A DNA stretch of 64,000 nt, from contig NZ_JACHBD010000002.1 of the NCBI RefSeq assembly GCF_014200175.1, forward strand, positions 434,001-498,000, written 5' to 3'. This document shows, piece by piece, positions 26,980-35,461 of this stretch. Made by a program: the position numbers and the translations under genes. Below the pieces are notes generated by a model that was given only the letters and a program-made list of their open reading frames with translations, was not told where the DNA came from and ran no database searches. Positions within the stretch are counted from its first letter, which is position 1. Each line of letters starts with the position of its first letter. This DNA is from Rhizobium lentis. GTDB lineage: Bacteria > Pseudomonadota > Alphaproteobacteria > Rhizobiales > Rhizobiaceae.

Positions 26980-27518
26980 TGATCAAGCTCGTCCTTACCG
27001 GCATCTGGGTTTGCGCGATCACCTTGGCCTCGGTCTATTTTTCGGTGTATCTGGCGACGGCGCCGGCGCCCGCGGTATCCGATTCCAGGCAGAGCGCGCT
27101 CGAACTGGTGAAGGGTGAAACGATCACTGTGCCGGTCATCGGCAACGGCGCGATCACCGGTTATTTCCTCGGCCGTATTTCCTTCATGATGAACAAGGAC
27201 ATGCTGAAGGGCGTGACCTTGCCGCTGACCGAGATGACGACCGACGAACTTTTCAGTCTGCTTGTCGGCAACAAGATGGTCGATCTCGCGCATATCAAAT
27301 CCTTCGACCCGAAGGCCTTCCGCGAGGAGATCAAGAAGGGCATGAACGAGCGCCTCGGCGGGGAGTATGTCGCCGACGTGATGCTGGAGCAGCTCGATTA
27401 TCTCTCCAAGGAAGAGGTCAAGGAAAATTCGGCCGGTCAACCGAAGAAGCTCGGTACACCGGTCAAGCTCATCGAAGGTGCACCAGCTGAGGGAGCACCG
27501 GCCCAGGCCGCCCATTGA
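26979..27518 (+). CDS. membrane-anchored protein at the end of the flagellar cluster
   Basis: I do not recognise a named family. The 179-residue product has one N-terminal hydrophobic segment (about residues 4-28), then a periplasmic or extracytoplasmic domain with GAITGYFLGRISFMMNKDML, and a P/A-rich tail. It shares the start/stop junction with the FlgN-like gene (TGATGA), so both are co-translated. It is the last gene before a strong terminator. A motility role is inferred only from the operon. A FliL-like topology is possible, but no FliL motif is visible. Confidence 0.7.
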   Translation: MIKLVLTGIWVCAITLASVYFSVYLATAPAPAVSDSRQSALELVKGETITVPVIGNGAITGYFLGRISFMMNKDMLKGVTLPLTEMTTDELFSLLVGNKMVDLAHIKSFDPKAFREEIKKGMNERLGGEYVADVMLEQLDYLSKEEVKENSAGQPKKLGTPVKLIEGAPAEGAPAQAAH

Positions 27519-27540
27519 AACAACGGACTGTCGATACAGC

Positions 27541-27563
27541 AACGGCGCCTTCGGGCGCCGTTT
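27541..27563 (+). terminator. intrinsic terminator ending the flagellar block
   Basis: A 9-bp stem (AACGGCGCC at 27541-27549 with its complement at 27554-27562) carries a TTCG tetraloop and is followed by T residues. Confidence 0.85.
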
Positions 27564-27810
27564 GCCGTTGGGCTGCTTTTGGTTAATAAACTACTTATAC
27601 GAGCATCAAAATCCAAGGAATTTTCCTAAGGGTTGTTTGAAACCGTCCTGTTATATCAGGTGGCACAGCTTGGCATGCGCCGTTTCCGCGATCGGGGCGA
27701 CGTCGTTCCATGCGTGACGCGACCGGTCCTTTCGAGACCTCCGGGGTGCGGAATATGAGCTTGTTTTCCGGGATGTTGGGCGCATGACGCACCCTCGGCA
27801 GGAGGTAAGA

Positions 27811-28650
27811 ATGAATTTGATTGCAAACTTCGCGGTGCTTGCGTCGCGGCGGACAATCTTCGATCTGCCGGTCTGTGATCTCGGCTGGGACGATGCCCTC
27901 GTTTTTATCAACGAGCTGGCCTCCATTCCCGTTGGTCAGACCGTGGTTTGCTTCGTCAACGCTCATAATATGCTGACAGCTTTGCGCGACGACGAGTATT
28001 ATCGGATCATGTCGCACAATCTGGTGCTGCCTGACGGCATCGGTCTCAACATTGCGTCGCAGATTGCCCATGGCTCGCCGTTTCCCGCCAATCTGAACGG
28101 CACCGATTTCGTCCCGGCCTTTCTTACCTTCATGGAGACTCCGCGCCGCATCGGCCTGATCGGCGGCGCGCGCTCGGTCGTCGAGGCGGCGGCGGAAAAT
28201 TTTCGCAGGCACACACCCTGGCATGAATTTGTCGTCATTTCCGACGGCTTTTTCGACAAGGTCGACTCCACTGATGTCACCGAGGAGATCGAGCGCCAGA
28301 AGCTCGACATTCTGATCGTCGGCATGGGGACGCCGTTGCAGGAGAAATGGGTCTACGACAAGATCCGCGCCGATCATGCGCGGCTGGTGCTGACGGTGGG
28401 CGCGCTCTTCGACTTCGTCTCCGGCGCCGTTCCGCGGGCGCCGAAGACGGTGCGAATGATGCGTCTCGAATGGGCCTATCGGCTGATACAGGAGCCTGCG
28501 CGGCTCTGGCGGCGCTACATCATCGGCATTCCGGTCTTCCTCTTCCATGTCCTGCGCTACCGCTTCCGTCGTCGCGAAAGAATTCTCAGCCAACCGGAAG
28601 AGCAGCGCAGCGTCTCGCAGCCGATTGCGGATCGCAGGAAGGCGAGCTGA
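27811..28650 (+). CDS. WecG/TagA/CpsF-family glycosyltransferase
   Basis: Members transfer an N-acetylmannosamine-type or related sugar to a lipid-linked intermediate during surface polysaccharide synthesis. Hallmarks are VVCFVNAHNMLTALRD, LPDGIGL, GGARSVVEAAAENF, ILIVGMGTPLQEKWV, and GALFDFVSGAVPRAPKTVRM with EWAYRLIQEPARLWRRYI. I chose the ATG at 27811 because GGAGG lies 5 bases upstream (279 residues). It is followed by a Wzz-like gene, so the two may modify one polysaccharide. The polymer cannot be named from sequence. Confidence 0.88.
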   Translation: MNLIANFAVLASRRTIFDLPVCDLGWDDALVFINELASIPVGQTVVCFVNAHNMLTALRDDEYYRIMSHNLVLPDGIGLNIASQIAHGSPFPANLNGTDFVPAFLTFMETPRRIGLIGGARSVVEAAAENFRRHTPWHEFVVISDGFFDKVDSTDVTEEIERQKLDILIVGMGTPLQEKWVYDKIRADHARLVLTVGALFDFVSGAVPRAPKTVRMMRLEWAYRLIQEPARLWRRYIIGIPVFLFHVLRYRFRRRERILSQPEEQRSVSQPIADRRKAS

Positions 28651-28669
28651 ACCGGCAGCGTCCGGTTCA
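28648..28669 (+). terminator. hairpin at the end of the WecG-like gene
   Basis: TGAACCGG (28648-28655) pairs with CCGGTTCA (28662-28669) over a 6-base loop and starts in the stop codon. Only AAATTT follows, so it is a weak terminator at best. Confidence 0.45.
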
Positions 28670-28745
28670 AATTTGACACGTCCGACCGCAATTCTTGCCA
28701 GTCACGGTTAACCATTTCTTTGCCATGAATATTTAGGGTAGCTTA

Positions 28746-28770
28746 ATCATCTGCATCGCGTGCGGATGAT
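28746..28770. promoter_or_regulatory. palindrome upstream of the Wzz-like gene
   Basis: ATCATCTGC at 28746-28754 and GCGGATGAT at 28762-28770 form an interrupted palindrome 37 bases before the start codon. It could be an operator or an mRNA hairpin. No regulator can be assigned. Confidence 0.4.
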
Positions 28771-28806
28771 TGAACTCGGCCATCATGTGCATGAGAAGTG
28801 GCGCAA

Positions 28807-30543
28807 ATGTACGATATAAGGGCGAGAAACAGCTTCCAGGATCGCGCAGCCGCGGGGCCGCGCCCCTTTGACGTCGCCTATCGCCGGCGGTCGAAGGGTG
28901 CCGATATCGCGCCCCCCGAGGCCGAATTGCTGCGCGCGATCGGCCGCGCGCTGGAAGAGCAGCGCGAAATGGCGGCGCGTCCGGCGCCGCTGGTCGACCG
29001 CATCGAAACCATCCTCGGCAACCGGCTTCGGGCGGCCAACGATGCCGGCCGCCCTCGTCTACCGGCGCCGGCCGGTCAGGAGGAGCCGAACGCTGCGGTC
29101 GAAGGGCCCGCGCTCCCGCCCGAACCGCTGGCCGTTATCCGTGAGGAACCCGTCAGATCGCAGCCGGCAACGCCCAGCCACCGCGCCGGCCGCTTCGCCC
29201 TTGTCATGACGGTCGTCGCCGCCACGGTCCTCGGCGCAGGCTTGCCGGCCCTGATGCCGGTCTCGCCCGCCCTCTACCGTGCCGAGACGACGCTTTCGGT
29301 AAGGACGGATGCGGCAAGCCGCGCCGCCTTCACCCAGGCTGCGGCGAAAGGCCTGTTGTCGGCGCGCATGATGGCGTCGACGGTCGCTGCGCTAAAACTC
29401 GATCACGATCCGGAATTCGCCGGCTCCAGTGCCAATGCGCTCGGCGTTGCGCTCGATCTCCTCTCGGCCAGCGGTGCTGCCGCCGATCCGGCCTCGCGCG
29501 CCGAGGCGGCGCTGAAACATGCGGTCGAGATCATGCCCGATGTCGCCGCCGGTACGATCCTTGTCAGGGTGACGACCGGCGACAGCGGCAAATCCATGCG
29601 CATCGCCGCACAGCTTGGCGAAGCGGTGTCCGCAGGCAGCGGTCCCGGCCGGAGCGCCGAAACCGACACTGTGCTGCGCAAGACCTACGACGAGGCGAAG
29701 GCGGAGCTTGCCGCCTTCACGGCCAAAAGCGGCGAGGGCAACGTCAAGGTGGCGATCGATCTTCGCCGTCAGATCGACGGACTCGATGCCGATCTGAAAC
29801 AGGCCGACCAGAATATCCTCGAAGCCAAGGCGCGCGCTGACGCGCTGAAGGCGGCGAAACTCGCGGGCGTGCTGGATGGATCGTTCCCCTCCGATATGCT
29901 CTCGCCGGCGCTGCAGGATTGGCGTGACAAATATGCCGTCGCCAGGACGACGCTGGCGCAGCTTTCGGCCGAGCTTGGCCCGCGCCATCCGCGCCTGCTG
30001 CAGCAACAGGCCGAAACGGATCGACTCAAGGACAACATGGGCAAGGAGCTTGCCCGTCTGGCCCAGCTCGCCAATGCCGCCGCTAAGGCTGCGGTCGATG
30101 CGCGCAAGGGCCTGAGCGATCGCCGCAACACGCTGATCGCCCAGAGCCGGGATACCGGCGTCGATCTGCCCCGGCTGACCGAGCTGCGCGAAAAGGCGAA
30201 TGCCGCGCGCTCGCGCCTGGAGGCGGCGCCGACATCGAGGGGCGATGACGGCCATTTGACCGTCCTGAAACCGCCGCTTGCGGCCGCGGTGCCGAGAACG
30301 AATGATCGGATCGGCCGCGTGCTGGCCGGGGCGGCGACGGGCCTTGCGCTCGGCCTTGGCCTCATCCTCCTGCTGTTCTGGCGCAAATCCGCCGCGGCTT
30401 CCGCAAGCGAGGAAATGCCGGCGCCGCCGTCGCTCGCCTCTCCGCCGCCGGTCGACGAGATGGAGGTTCTGCGCTCCGAGATCTCCGGCCTGCGCGACCG
30501 GCTTCGACTTCACGTGATGGAAGCACAGCAGGCGCTGCGCTGA
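28807..30543 (+). CDS. Wzz/GumC-type polysaccharide chain-length or export protein
   Basis: The 578-residue product has an N-terminal cytoplasmic part and a membrane helix at about residues 130-155. A Wzz-like segment follows with LYRAETTLSVR, then a long coiled coil (about 285-450) with LGPRHPRLLQQQAE, the typical GumC/ExoP motif. The second membrane helix is at about residues 500-525 (ATGLALGLGLILLLFW). There is no C-terminal tyrosine kinase domain, unlike ExoP. I prefer the ATG at 28807 over a GTG at 28798. It lies just after the WecG-like gene and likely sets length or export of its product. The N-terminal 125 residues are unusually long and P-rich. Confidence 0.75.
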   Translation: MYDIRARNSFQDRAAAGPRPFDVAYRRRSKGADIAPPEAELLRAIGRALEEQREMAARPAPLVDRIETILGNRLRAANDAGRPRLPAPAGQEEPNAAVEGPALPPEPLAVIREEPVRSQPATPSHRAGRFALVMTVVAATVLGAGLPALMPVSPALYRAETTLSVRTDAASRAAFTQAAAKGLLSARMMASTVAALKLDHDPEFAGSSANALGVALDLLSASGAAADPASRAEAALKHAVEIMPDVAAGTILVRVTTGDSGKSMRIAAQLGEAVSAGSGPGRSAETDTVLRKTYDEAKAELAAFTAKSGEGNVKVAIDLRRQIDGLDADLKQADQNILEAKARADALKAAKLAGVLDGSFPSDMLSPALQDWRDKYAVARTTLAQLSAELGPRHPRLLQQQAETDRLKDNMGKELARLAQLANAAAKAAVDARKGLSDRRNTLIAQSRDTGVDLPRLTELREKANAARSRLEAAPTSRGDDGHLTVLKPPLAAAVPRTNDRIGRVLAGAATGLALGLGLILLLFWRKSAAASASEEMPAPPSLASPPPVDEMEVLRSEISGLRDRLRLHVMEAQQALR

Positions 30544-30664
30544 ACCCAACATTTCCTTGCAAGTTTGATATTGCCTTGCCGCTTTCCGACAGGATAGGGC
30601 GTTAGCGGGCATTTGACGCTCGTCAACTATCAATAGATTGGCGCGAAACAGGGCGGAGAGACGC

Positions 30665-31564
30665 GTGGTGACAGTAATCGACGGCAAGAACGTAGCTGCA
30701 TCAGTCATTCAGACGGTCAAGAGTGCGACGGCGGCGCTGGAAAAGAGCAGCGGCGTCACCACCGGCCTGGCCGTCATCATCGTCGGCGACGATCCGGCAA
30801 GCCACGCCTATGTCGGCTCCAAGAGCCGCATGGCCAAGGAATGCGGTTTCAAGTCCGTCCAGCACACGCTGCCGGCCGAGACCAGGCAGGAGGAGCTGGC
30901 AGCGCTCGTTGCCACCCTCAACGCTGATCCGACCATCCACGGCATCCTGGTGCAGCTGCCCCTGCCGAAGCCGCTCGCCAGCGAGCCGATCATCCAGTCG
31001 ATCCTGCCGGAAAAGGATGTCGATGGCTTGAGCGTCGTCAACGCCGGCAAGCTCGCCACCGGCGACCTGAAGACCGGACTGGTCTCCTGCACGCCGGCCG
31101 GCGCAATGGTCTTCGTCCGCCGCACCCATGGCGAGGATCTCTCGGGCCTCAATGCCGTCGTCATCGGCCGCTCCAACCTGTTCGGCAAGCCGATGGCGCA
31201 ATTGTTGCTCAACGCCAATGCGACGGTGACGATCGCGCACTCCAGAACCAAGAATCTCGCCGAAGTCTGCCGCAATGCCGATATTCTGGTGGCCGCCGTC
31301 GGCCGTCCGGAGATGGTCAAGGCCGATTGGGTCAAGCCGGGTGCGACGGTCATCGATGTCGGCATTAACCGTGTGCCGGCTCCCGACAGGGGCGAGGGCA
31401 AGACCCGGCTCGTCGGCGACGTCGCCTTCGCCGAGGTCTCCACCGTTGCCGACACCATCACCCCGGTTCCCGGCGGGGTCGGGCCGATGACCATCGCCAT
31501 GCTGATGGCCAATACGGTCATCGCCGCTCATCGGGCTGCAGGGCAGACGCCGCCGCAGTTTTGA
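30665..31564 (+). CDS. folD: methylenetetrahydrofolate dehydrogenase/cyclohydrolase FolD
   Basis: FolD interconverts methylene-, methenyl- and formyl-tetrahydrofolate using NADP. The 299-residue product from the GTG at 30665 begins M-V-T-V-I-D-G-K. Signatures are the substrate segment around [17 protein letters not shown] with the catalytic Lys, [18 protein letters not shown], the Rossmann motif [16 protein letters not shown], and the C-terminal [18 protein letters not shown] lies 6 bases upstream of the start. The gene converges on aglR with a 12-base gap. Confidence 0.96.
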   Translation: MVTVIDGKNVAASVIQTVKSATAALEKSSGVTTGLAVIIVGDDPASHAYVGSKSRMAKECGFKSVQHTLPAETRQEELAALVATLNADPTIHGILVQLPLPKPLASEPIIQSILPEKDVDGLSVVNAGKLATGDLKTGLVSCTPAGAMVFVRRTHGEDLSGLNAVVIGRSNLFGKPMAQLLLNANATVTIAHSRTKNLAEVCRNADILVAAVGRPEMVKADWVKPGATVIDVGINRVPAPDRGEGKTRLVGDVAFAEVSTVADTITPVPGGVGPMTIAMLMANTVIAAHRAAGQTPPQF

Positions 31565-31576
31565 AACGGACTAGTG

Positions 31577-32599
31577 TTAACTGGGGGCGGGACCGGTCGA
31601 GGCCCTGACGATCAGTTCGGTCTTCCAGAGTTCCTGCTCGGGGAAGGGGCCGGTCTGTTTCACGGTGCCGATCAGCCGCTGGGCGATGCGGGCGCCGGCG
31701 GCCCTGAGCGAGGAGCGTGTGGTCGTCAGCGGCACGGAGAAACTTTCCGGCTTCAAGAGCGGCAGCACGTCGTCATGGGCGATCAGCGAAATGTCCTCGC
31801 CGAGCCGCAATCCCGCCTGGTTGACCGCGCGAATCGCCCCCAGCGCCATGACCGTGCTGGAGCATAGGATCGCCGTCGGCCGCTGCGGCAGTTGCAGGAA
31901 GCGTTCCATCGCCAGAAGGCCCTGCTCGTCGGTCATCAGCGCGTGGCTCATGCAATCCTCCTCGAGCGTCAGGCCACGTTCGGCAAGGGCCGAGATGACG
32001 CCGTTCCTTCTGCGGATGGCGAAATCGAGATGCGTCGGCCCGTTCATCAAGGCAAAACGCGTGTGGCCGAGCTGCAGCAAGAGACGTGTCGCGTCGTAGA
32101 AGGCCCCTTCATTGTCGATGTCGAGATACGGATAATCCGGCTCCGCGCCGAAGGAGCGGCCGTGCACGACATAGGGCATGGAGAGCGATTTCAGCATGGG
32201 AAGCCGCGGATCGTGGCCGCGCATATAGGCGACGAACAGTGCGTCGACATTGCCGCTGATCGCAAGCCGGCGGAGTGCCGCCACCTCGTCGTCAGGATCG
32301 GCCGGCATGATGACGAAATGGAAATCATGACGCACGGCTTCCTCGCCGAGCCCGGCCAGGAATTCGCCGAAATGCACGTCGGACTGGTGGCCGGGCGCCG
32401 TCGGCATGACCAGGCCGATCGAGCCTGCCTTGCCGGTCGCAAGCCGCTGGGCAGCCTTGTTCGGCCGGTATCCGGTTTCCTTGACGGCCTGGAGCACCCG
32501 CTCCCGGGTCGCTTCGTTGACCTCGGGATAGCCGTTGAGCGCCCGGCTCACGGTCGTCTGCGACAGCCCGAGCAATTCCGATAGCTGTTTGAGATTCAC
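31577..32599 (-). CDS. aglR: LacI-family repressor AglR
   Basis: AglR is the predicted repressor of the alpha-glucoside genes that face it. The 340-residue product starts at a GTG (32599) preceded by GGAGG. It has the LacI helix-turn-helix LGLSQTTVSRALNGYPEVNE with the hinge helix KAAQRLATGKAG. A periplasmic-binding-like effector domain follows (GLVMPT through LLQLGHTRFALMNGP). The gap to aglE holds two AAAGCGCTTT palindromes, the usual LacI-family operator type. An alpha-glucoside is the inferred inducer. Confidence 0.88.
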   Translation of the reverse strand: MNLKQLSELLGLSQTTVSRALNGYPEVNEATRERVLQAVKETGYRPNKAAQRLATGKAGSIGLVMPTAPGHQSDVHFGEFLAGLGEEAVRHDFHFVIMPADPDDEVAALRRLAISGNVDALFVAYMRGHDPRLPMLKSLSMPYVVHGRSFGAEPDYPYLDIDNEGAFYDATRLLLQLGHTRFALMNGPTHLDFAIRRRNGVISALAERGLTLEEDCMSHALMTDEQGLLAMERFLQLPQRPTAILCSSTVMALGAIRAVNQAGLRLGEDISLIAHDDVLPLLKPESFSVPLTTTRSSLRAAGARIAQRLIGTVKQTGPFPEQELWKTELIVRASTGPAPS

Positions 32600-32667
32600 C
32601 TGTTATGCTTCCTCCCGGCCCCGCCCGTCGGCCGCTCTAAAAGGCCTGCCGCCTCCCAATGGCATCC

Positions 32668-32677
32668 AAAGCGCTTT
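32668..32677. promoter_or_regulatory. LacI-type operator on the aglR side
   Basis: AAAGCGCTTT is a perfect 10-bp palindrome with the CG centre typical of LacI-family operators. It lies 69 bases upstream of the aglR start and could serve autoregulation. Confidence 0.7.
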
Positions 32678-32827
32678 CAATTATGTAGCATCTCGTGCGC
32701 TTGACTCAAGAAAAATCGCTCCATATTCGCCGCTGGGCGCCGTTGCGCTGCGATATCCCGCGCGTTTATGGCGAGTTTTCGCGAATTGACTTGACTTCAT
32801 TCCACTGAAAGTGAAATGAGTTGGGTG

Positions 32828-32841
32828 TCAAAGCGCTTTGA
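32828..32841. promoter_or_regulatory. LacI-type operator on the aglE side
   Basis: TCAAAGCGCTTTGA is a perfect 14-bp palindrome 56 bases upstream of the aglE ATG. Its centre is 162 bp from the other operator, a distance at which two sites can loop. TTGACT repeats at 32786-32796 are possible -35 boxes of the aglE promoter, but no good -10 box is visible. Confidence 0.8.
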
Positions 32842-32897
32842 AATTTCTTTTTTCAGGGAATTCGGCGCAGTTGGGATTGTGATGGGAGGTTGATCAC

Positions 32898-34259
32898 ATG
32901 AAAAAATCATTTTTGATGGGCGTTGCCGTTGCGGCGCTGTTTGCCGGTGCTGCGTCCGCGGCCGATCTGAAATTTGCCCCGGGACAGGATTCCAAGTTCA
33001 ACTGGAAGAGCTATGACGAATTCAAGGCCGCGCACGCCGATCTGAAGGGGCAGCCGCTGTCGATCTTCGGGCCGTGGCGCGGAGAGGACGAGGCGTTCTT
33101 CAGGAGCGTTCTCGCCTATTTCACCGAAGCGACCGGCGTCGACGCGAAATACTCTTCTTCCGAAAACTACGAACAGCAGATCGTCATCGACACGCAGGCG
33201 GGCTCGCCGCCGAACATCGCCATCCTGCCGCAGCCGGGCCTTCTGGCCGATCTCGCCGGCAAGGGCTTCCTGACGCCGCTCGGCGACGACAATTCCAAGT
33301 GGATCAAGGACAATTACGGCGCCGGCGACAGCTGGGTCGGTTACGGCACCTACAAGGGCAAGGACGGCAAGGAAGCCTTCTACGCCTTCCCTTACAAGGC
33401 CGACGTCAAGTCGCTCGTCTGGTACGTTCCGGAGAATTTCGAGGAAGCCGGTTACAAGATCCCGACCACCATGGAAGAGCTGCATGCCCTGACCGATCAG
33501 ATCGTCAAGGACGGCGGCGTACCCTGGTGCATCGGTCTCGGTTCCGGCGGTGCCACCGGCTGGCCGGCGACCGACTGGGTCGAGGACCTTATGCTGCGCA
33601 TGCAGCCACCCGAAGCCTATGACAAGTGGACCACCAATGAGCTGAAGTTCACCGATCCGGCCGTCGTTGCCGCGATCGATGAATTCGGCAAGTTCGCCAA
33701 GAACGAGAAATATGTCGATGGTGGTGTCGCGGCCGTGGCCTCGACCGACTTCCGCGACAGCCCGAAGGGTCTCTTCGCCGTTCCGCCGAAGTGCTACATG
33801 CATCACCAGGCCTCCTTCATCCCATCCTTCTTCCCCGAGGGGACGAAGCTTGGCCAAGACGCCGATTTCTTCTACATGCCGACCTATGCCGCGCATCCGG
33901 AACTCGGGAAGCCAGTTCTCGGCGCAGGCACGCTCGTTTCGATAACCAAGGAATCGAAGGCCGCCCGTGCCTTCATCGATTTCCTGAAGACCCCGATCGC
34001 GCACGAGGTATGGATGGCGCAGTCGAGTTTCCTGACGCCATACAAGGCCGTCAGCACTGATGCGTACGCCAATCCGCAGATGAAGAAGGAAGGAGAGATT
34101 CTGACGTCCGCCACCACCTTCCGCTTCGACGGTTCCGACCTGATGCCGGGCAAGATCGGCGCCGGCGCCTTCTGGACGGGCATGGTCGATTTCGTCGGCG
34201 GCAAGTCTGCCGAAGAGGCCGCCGGCGAAATCCAGAGCGCCTGGGACGGCATCAAGTAA
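32898..34259 (+). CDS. aglE: alpha-glucoside ABC transporter substrate-binding protein AglE
   Basis: AglE binds alpha-glucosides such as sucrose, maltose or trehalose in the periplasm and delivers them to AglFGK. The 453-residue product has a signal peptide ending at about residue 22 (A-S-A). The body is a class-I extracellular solute-binding fold with SIFGPWRGEDEAFFRSVL and FYAFPYKADVKSLVWYVPE. GGGAGG lies 8 bases before the ATG. It is the first gene of aglEFGAK and is followed by two hairpins before aglF. The substrate range is taken from S. meliloti work on this operon. Confidence 0.92.
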   Translation: MKKSFLMGVAVAALFAGAASAADLKFAPGQDSKFNWKSYDEFKAAHADLKGQPLSIFGPWRGEDEAFFRSVLAYFTEATGVDAKYSSSENYEQQIVIDTQAGSPPNIAILPQPGLLADLAGKGFLTPLGDDNSKWIKDNYGAGDSWVGYGTYKGKDGKEAFYAFPYKADVKSLVWYVPENFEEAGYKIPTTMEELHALTDQIVKDGGVPWCIGLGSGGATGWPATDWVEDLMLRMQPPEAYDKWTTNELKFTDPAVVAAIDEFGKFAKNEKYVDGGVAAVASTDFRDSPKGLFAVPPKCYMHHQASFIPSFFPEGTKLGQDADFFYMPTYAAHPELGKPVLGAGTLVSITKESKAARAFIDFLKTPIAHEVWMAQSSFLTPYKAVSTDAYANPQMKKEGEILTSATTFRFDGSDLMPGKIGAGAFWTGMVDFVGGKSAEEAAGEIQSAWDGIK

Positions 34260-34271
34260 TCGTTCAAGATG

Positions 34272-34334
34272 ATGCCGCCGGTTTGCCGGCGGCATGGCCT
34301 GCATGACTGGCCGGGTTCGCAAAGAGCCCGGCCA
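34272..34334 (+). repeat. two hairpins between aglE and aglF
   Basis: A perfect 10-bp stem (ATGCCGCCGG at 34272-34281 with its complement at 34286-34295) is followed by an 8-bp stem (TGGCCGGG at 34308-34315 with CCCGGCCA at 34327-34334). No T-run follows. Such hairpins may protect the 3' end of the binding-protein mRNA and lower expression of the permease genes. Confidence 0.65.
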
Positions 34335-34446
34335 TCGCGGGATATATTGTGACTGGGCAATGTAAGCATATTGACGGTGACCGGGCTTGACCCGTCAGAA
34401 TGAAAACCGGTCGGAATAAGATCAGGGGAAGCAGGGGAGGGACGTA

Positions 34447-35460
34447 ATGCTGTCGCAGATAGTGTCCGCTTTGGGCGTCGTGGCATTTGCCGTTTTTGCA
34501 TGCTCGGCCTATTTCTATTTTTCCAACAAGCTTCTGGATCTGGCCCTGCCGGTGAAGGACGGCGACATTCGCGCCGCATCGCGTAATCTCAATCGCCGCG
34601 CGGTTATCCGGCCATGGCTTTTTCTCGGCCCGGCGCTCTTGCTGCTTTTCGTCTACCTCGTCTATCCCGTCGTTGCGACCTTCGTTCTCTCCTTTTATGA
34701 TCGCACCGGCCTGCAGTTCGTCGGTCTTGCCAATTACAAATGGGCGATCGGCGACCGCGAATTCCGCCAGTCGATCTTCAACAACATCCTCTGGCTCGCC
34801 GTCGTGCCGGCAGCCTGCACCTTTTTCGGCCTCGTAATCGCCGTGATGACCGACCGCATCTGGTGGGGCAATATCGCCAAGAGCATCGTCTTCATGCCGA
34901 TGGCGATCTCTTTCGTCGGCGCCTCGGTCATCTGGAAATTCATCTATGAATATCGCGGCGGTAACGACGTCCAGATCGGCCTGCTGAACGCCATCGTCCA
35001 GTTGTTCGGTGGCGCGCCCGAAGTCTGGATCTCGGTTCCCTTCTGGAACAATTTCTTCCTGATGGTTATCCTGATCTGGATCCAGACCGGTTTCGCCATG
35101 GTCATCCTGTCGGCAGCGCTGCGCGGTATTCCCGAGGAGACGATCGAGGCCGCCGTCATCGACGGCGCCAATGGCTGGCAGATCTTCTGGCGCATCATGG
35201 TGCCGCAGGTCTGGGGCACCATCGCCGTCGTCTGGACGACGATCACCATCCTCGTCCTCAAGGTCTTCGACATCGTGCTGACCATGACCAACGGCCAGTG
35301 GCAGACGATGGTGCTGGCAAATCTGATGTTCGACTGGATGTTCCGCGGTGGCGGCGATTCCGGCCGAAGTGCGGTCATCGCTATCATCATCATGCTCGCC
35401 GTGACACCGATCATGATCTGGAACGTGCGCCGCGCCAACCGCGAACTGAAGGGCCATTGA
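34447..35460 (+). CDS. aglF: alpha-glucoside ABC transporter permease AglF
   Basis: AglF is one of two inner-membrane permeases. The 337-residue product has an extra N-terminal membrane helix, then the usual sugar permease helices. The EAA motif for contact with the ATPase is visible as ETIEAAVIDGANGWQIFWRI. It lies 187 bases after aglE and 1 base before aglG. ORF context and the EAA loop make the call firm. Confidence 0.92.
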   Translation: MLSQIVSALGVVAFAVFACSAYFYFSNKLLDLALPVKDGDIRAASRNLNRRAVIRPWLFLGPALLLLFVYLVYPVVATFVLSFYDRTGLQFVGLANYKWAIGDREFRQSIFNNILWLAVVPAACTFFGLVIAVMTDRIWWGNIAKSIVFMPMAISFVGASVIWKFIYEYRGGNDVQIGLLNAIVQLFGGAPEVWISVPFWNNFFLMVILIWIQTGFAMVILSAALRGIPEETIEAAVIDGANGWQIFWRIMVPQVWGTIAVVWTTITILVLKVFDIVLTMTNGQWQTMVLANLMFDWMFRGGGDSGRSAVIAIIIMLAVTPIMIWNVRRANRELKGH

Positions 35461-35461
35461 G

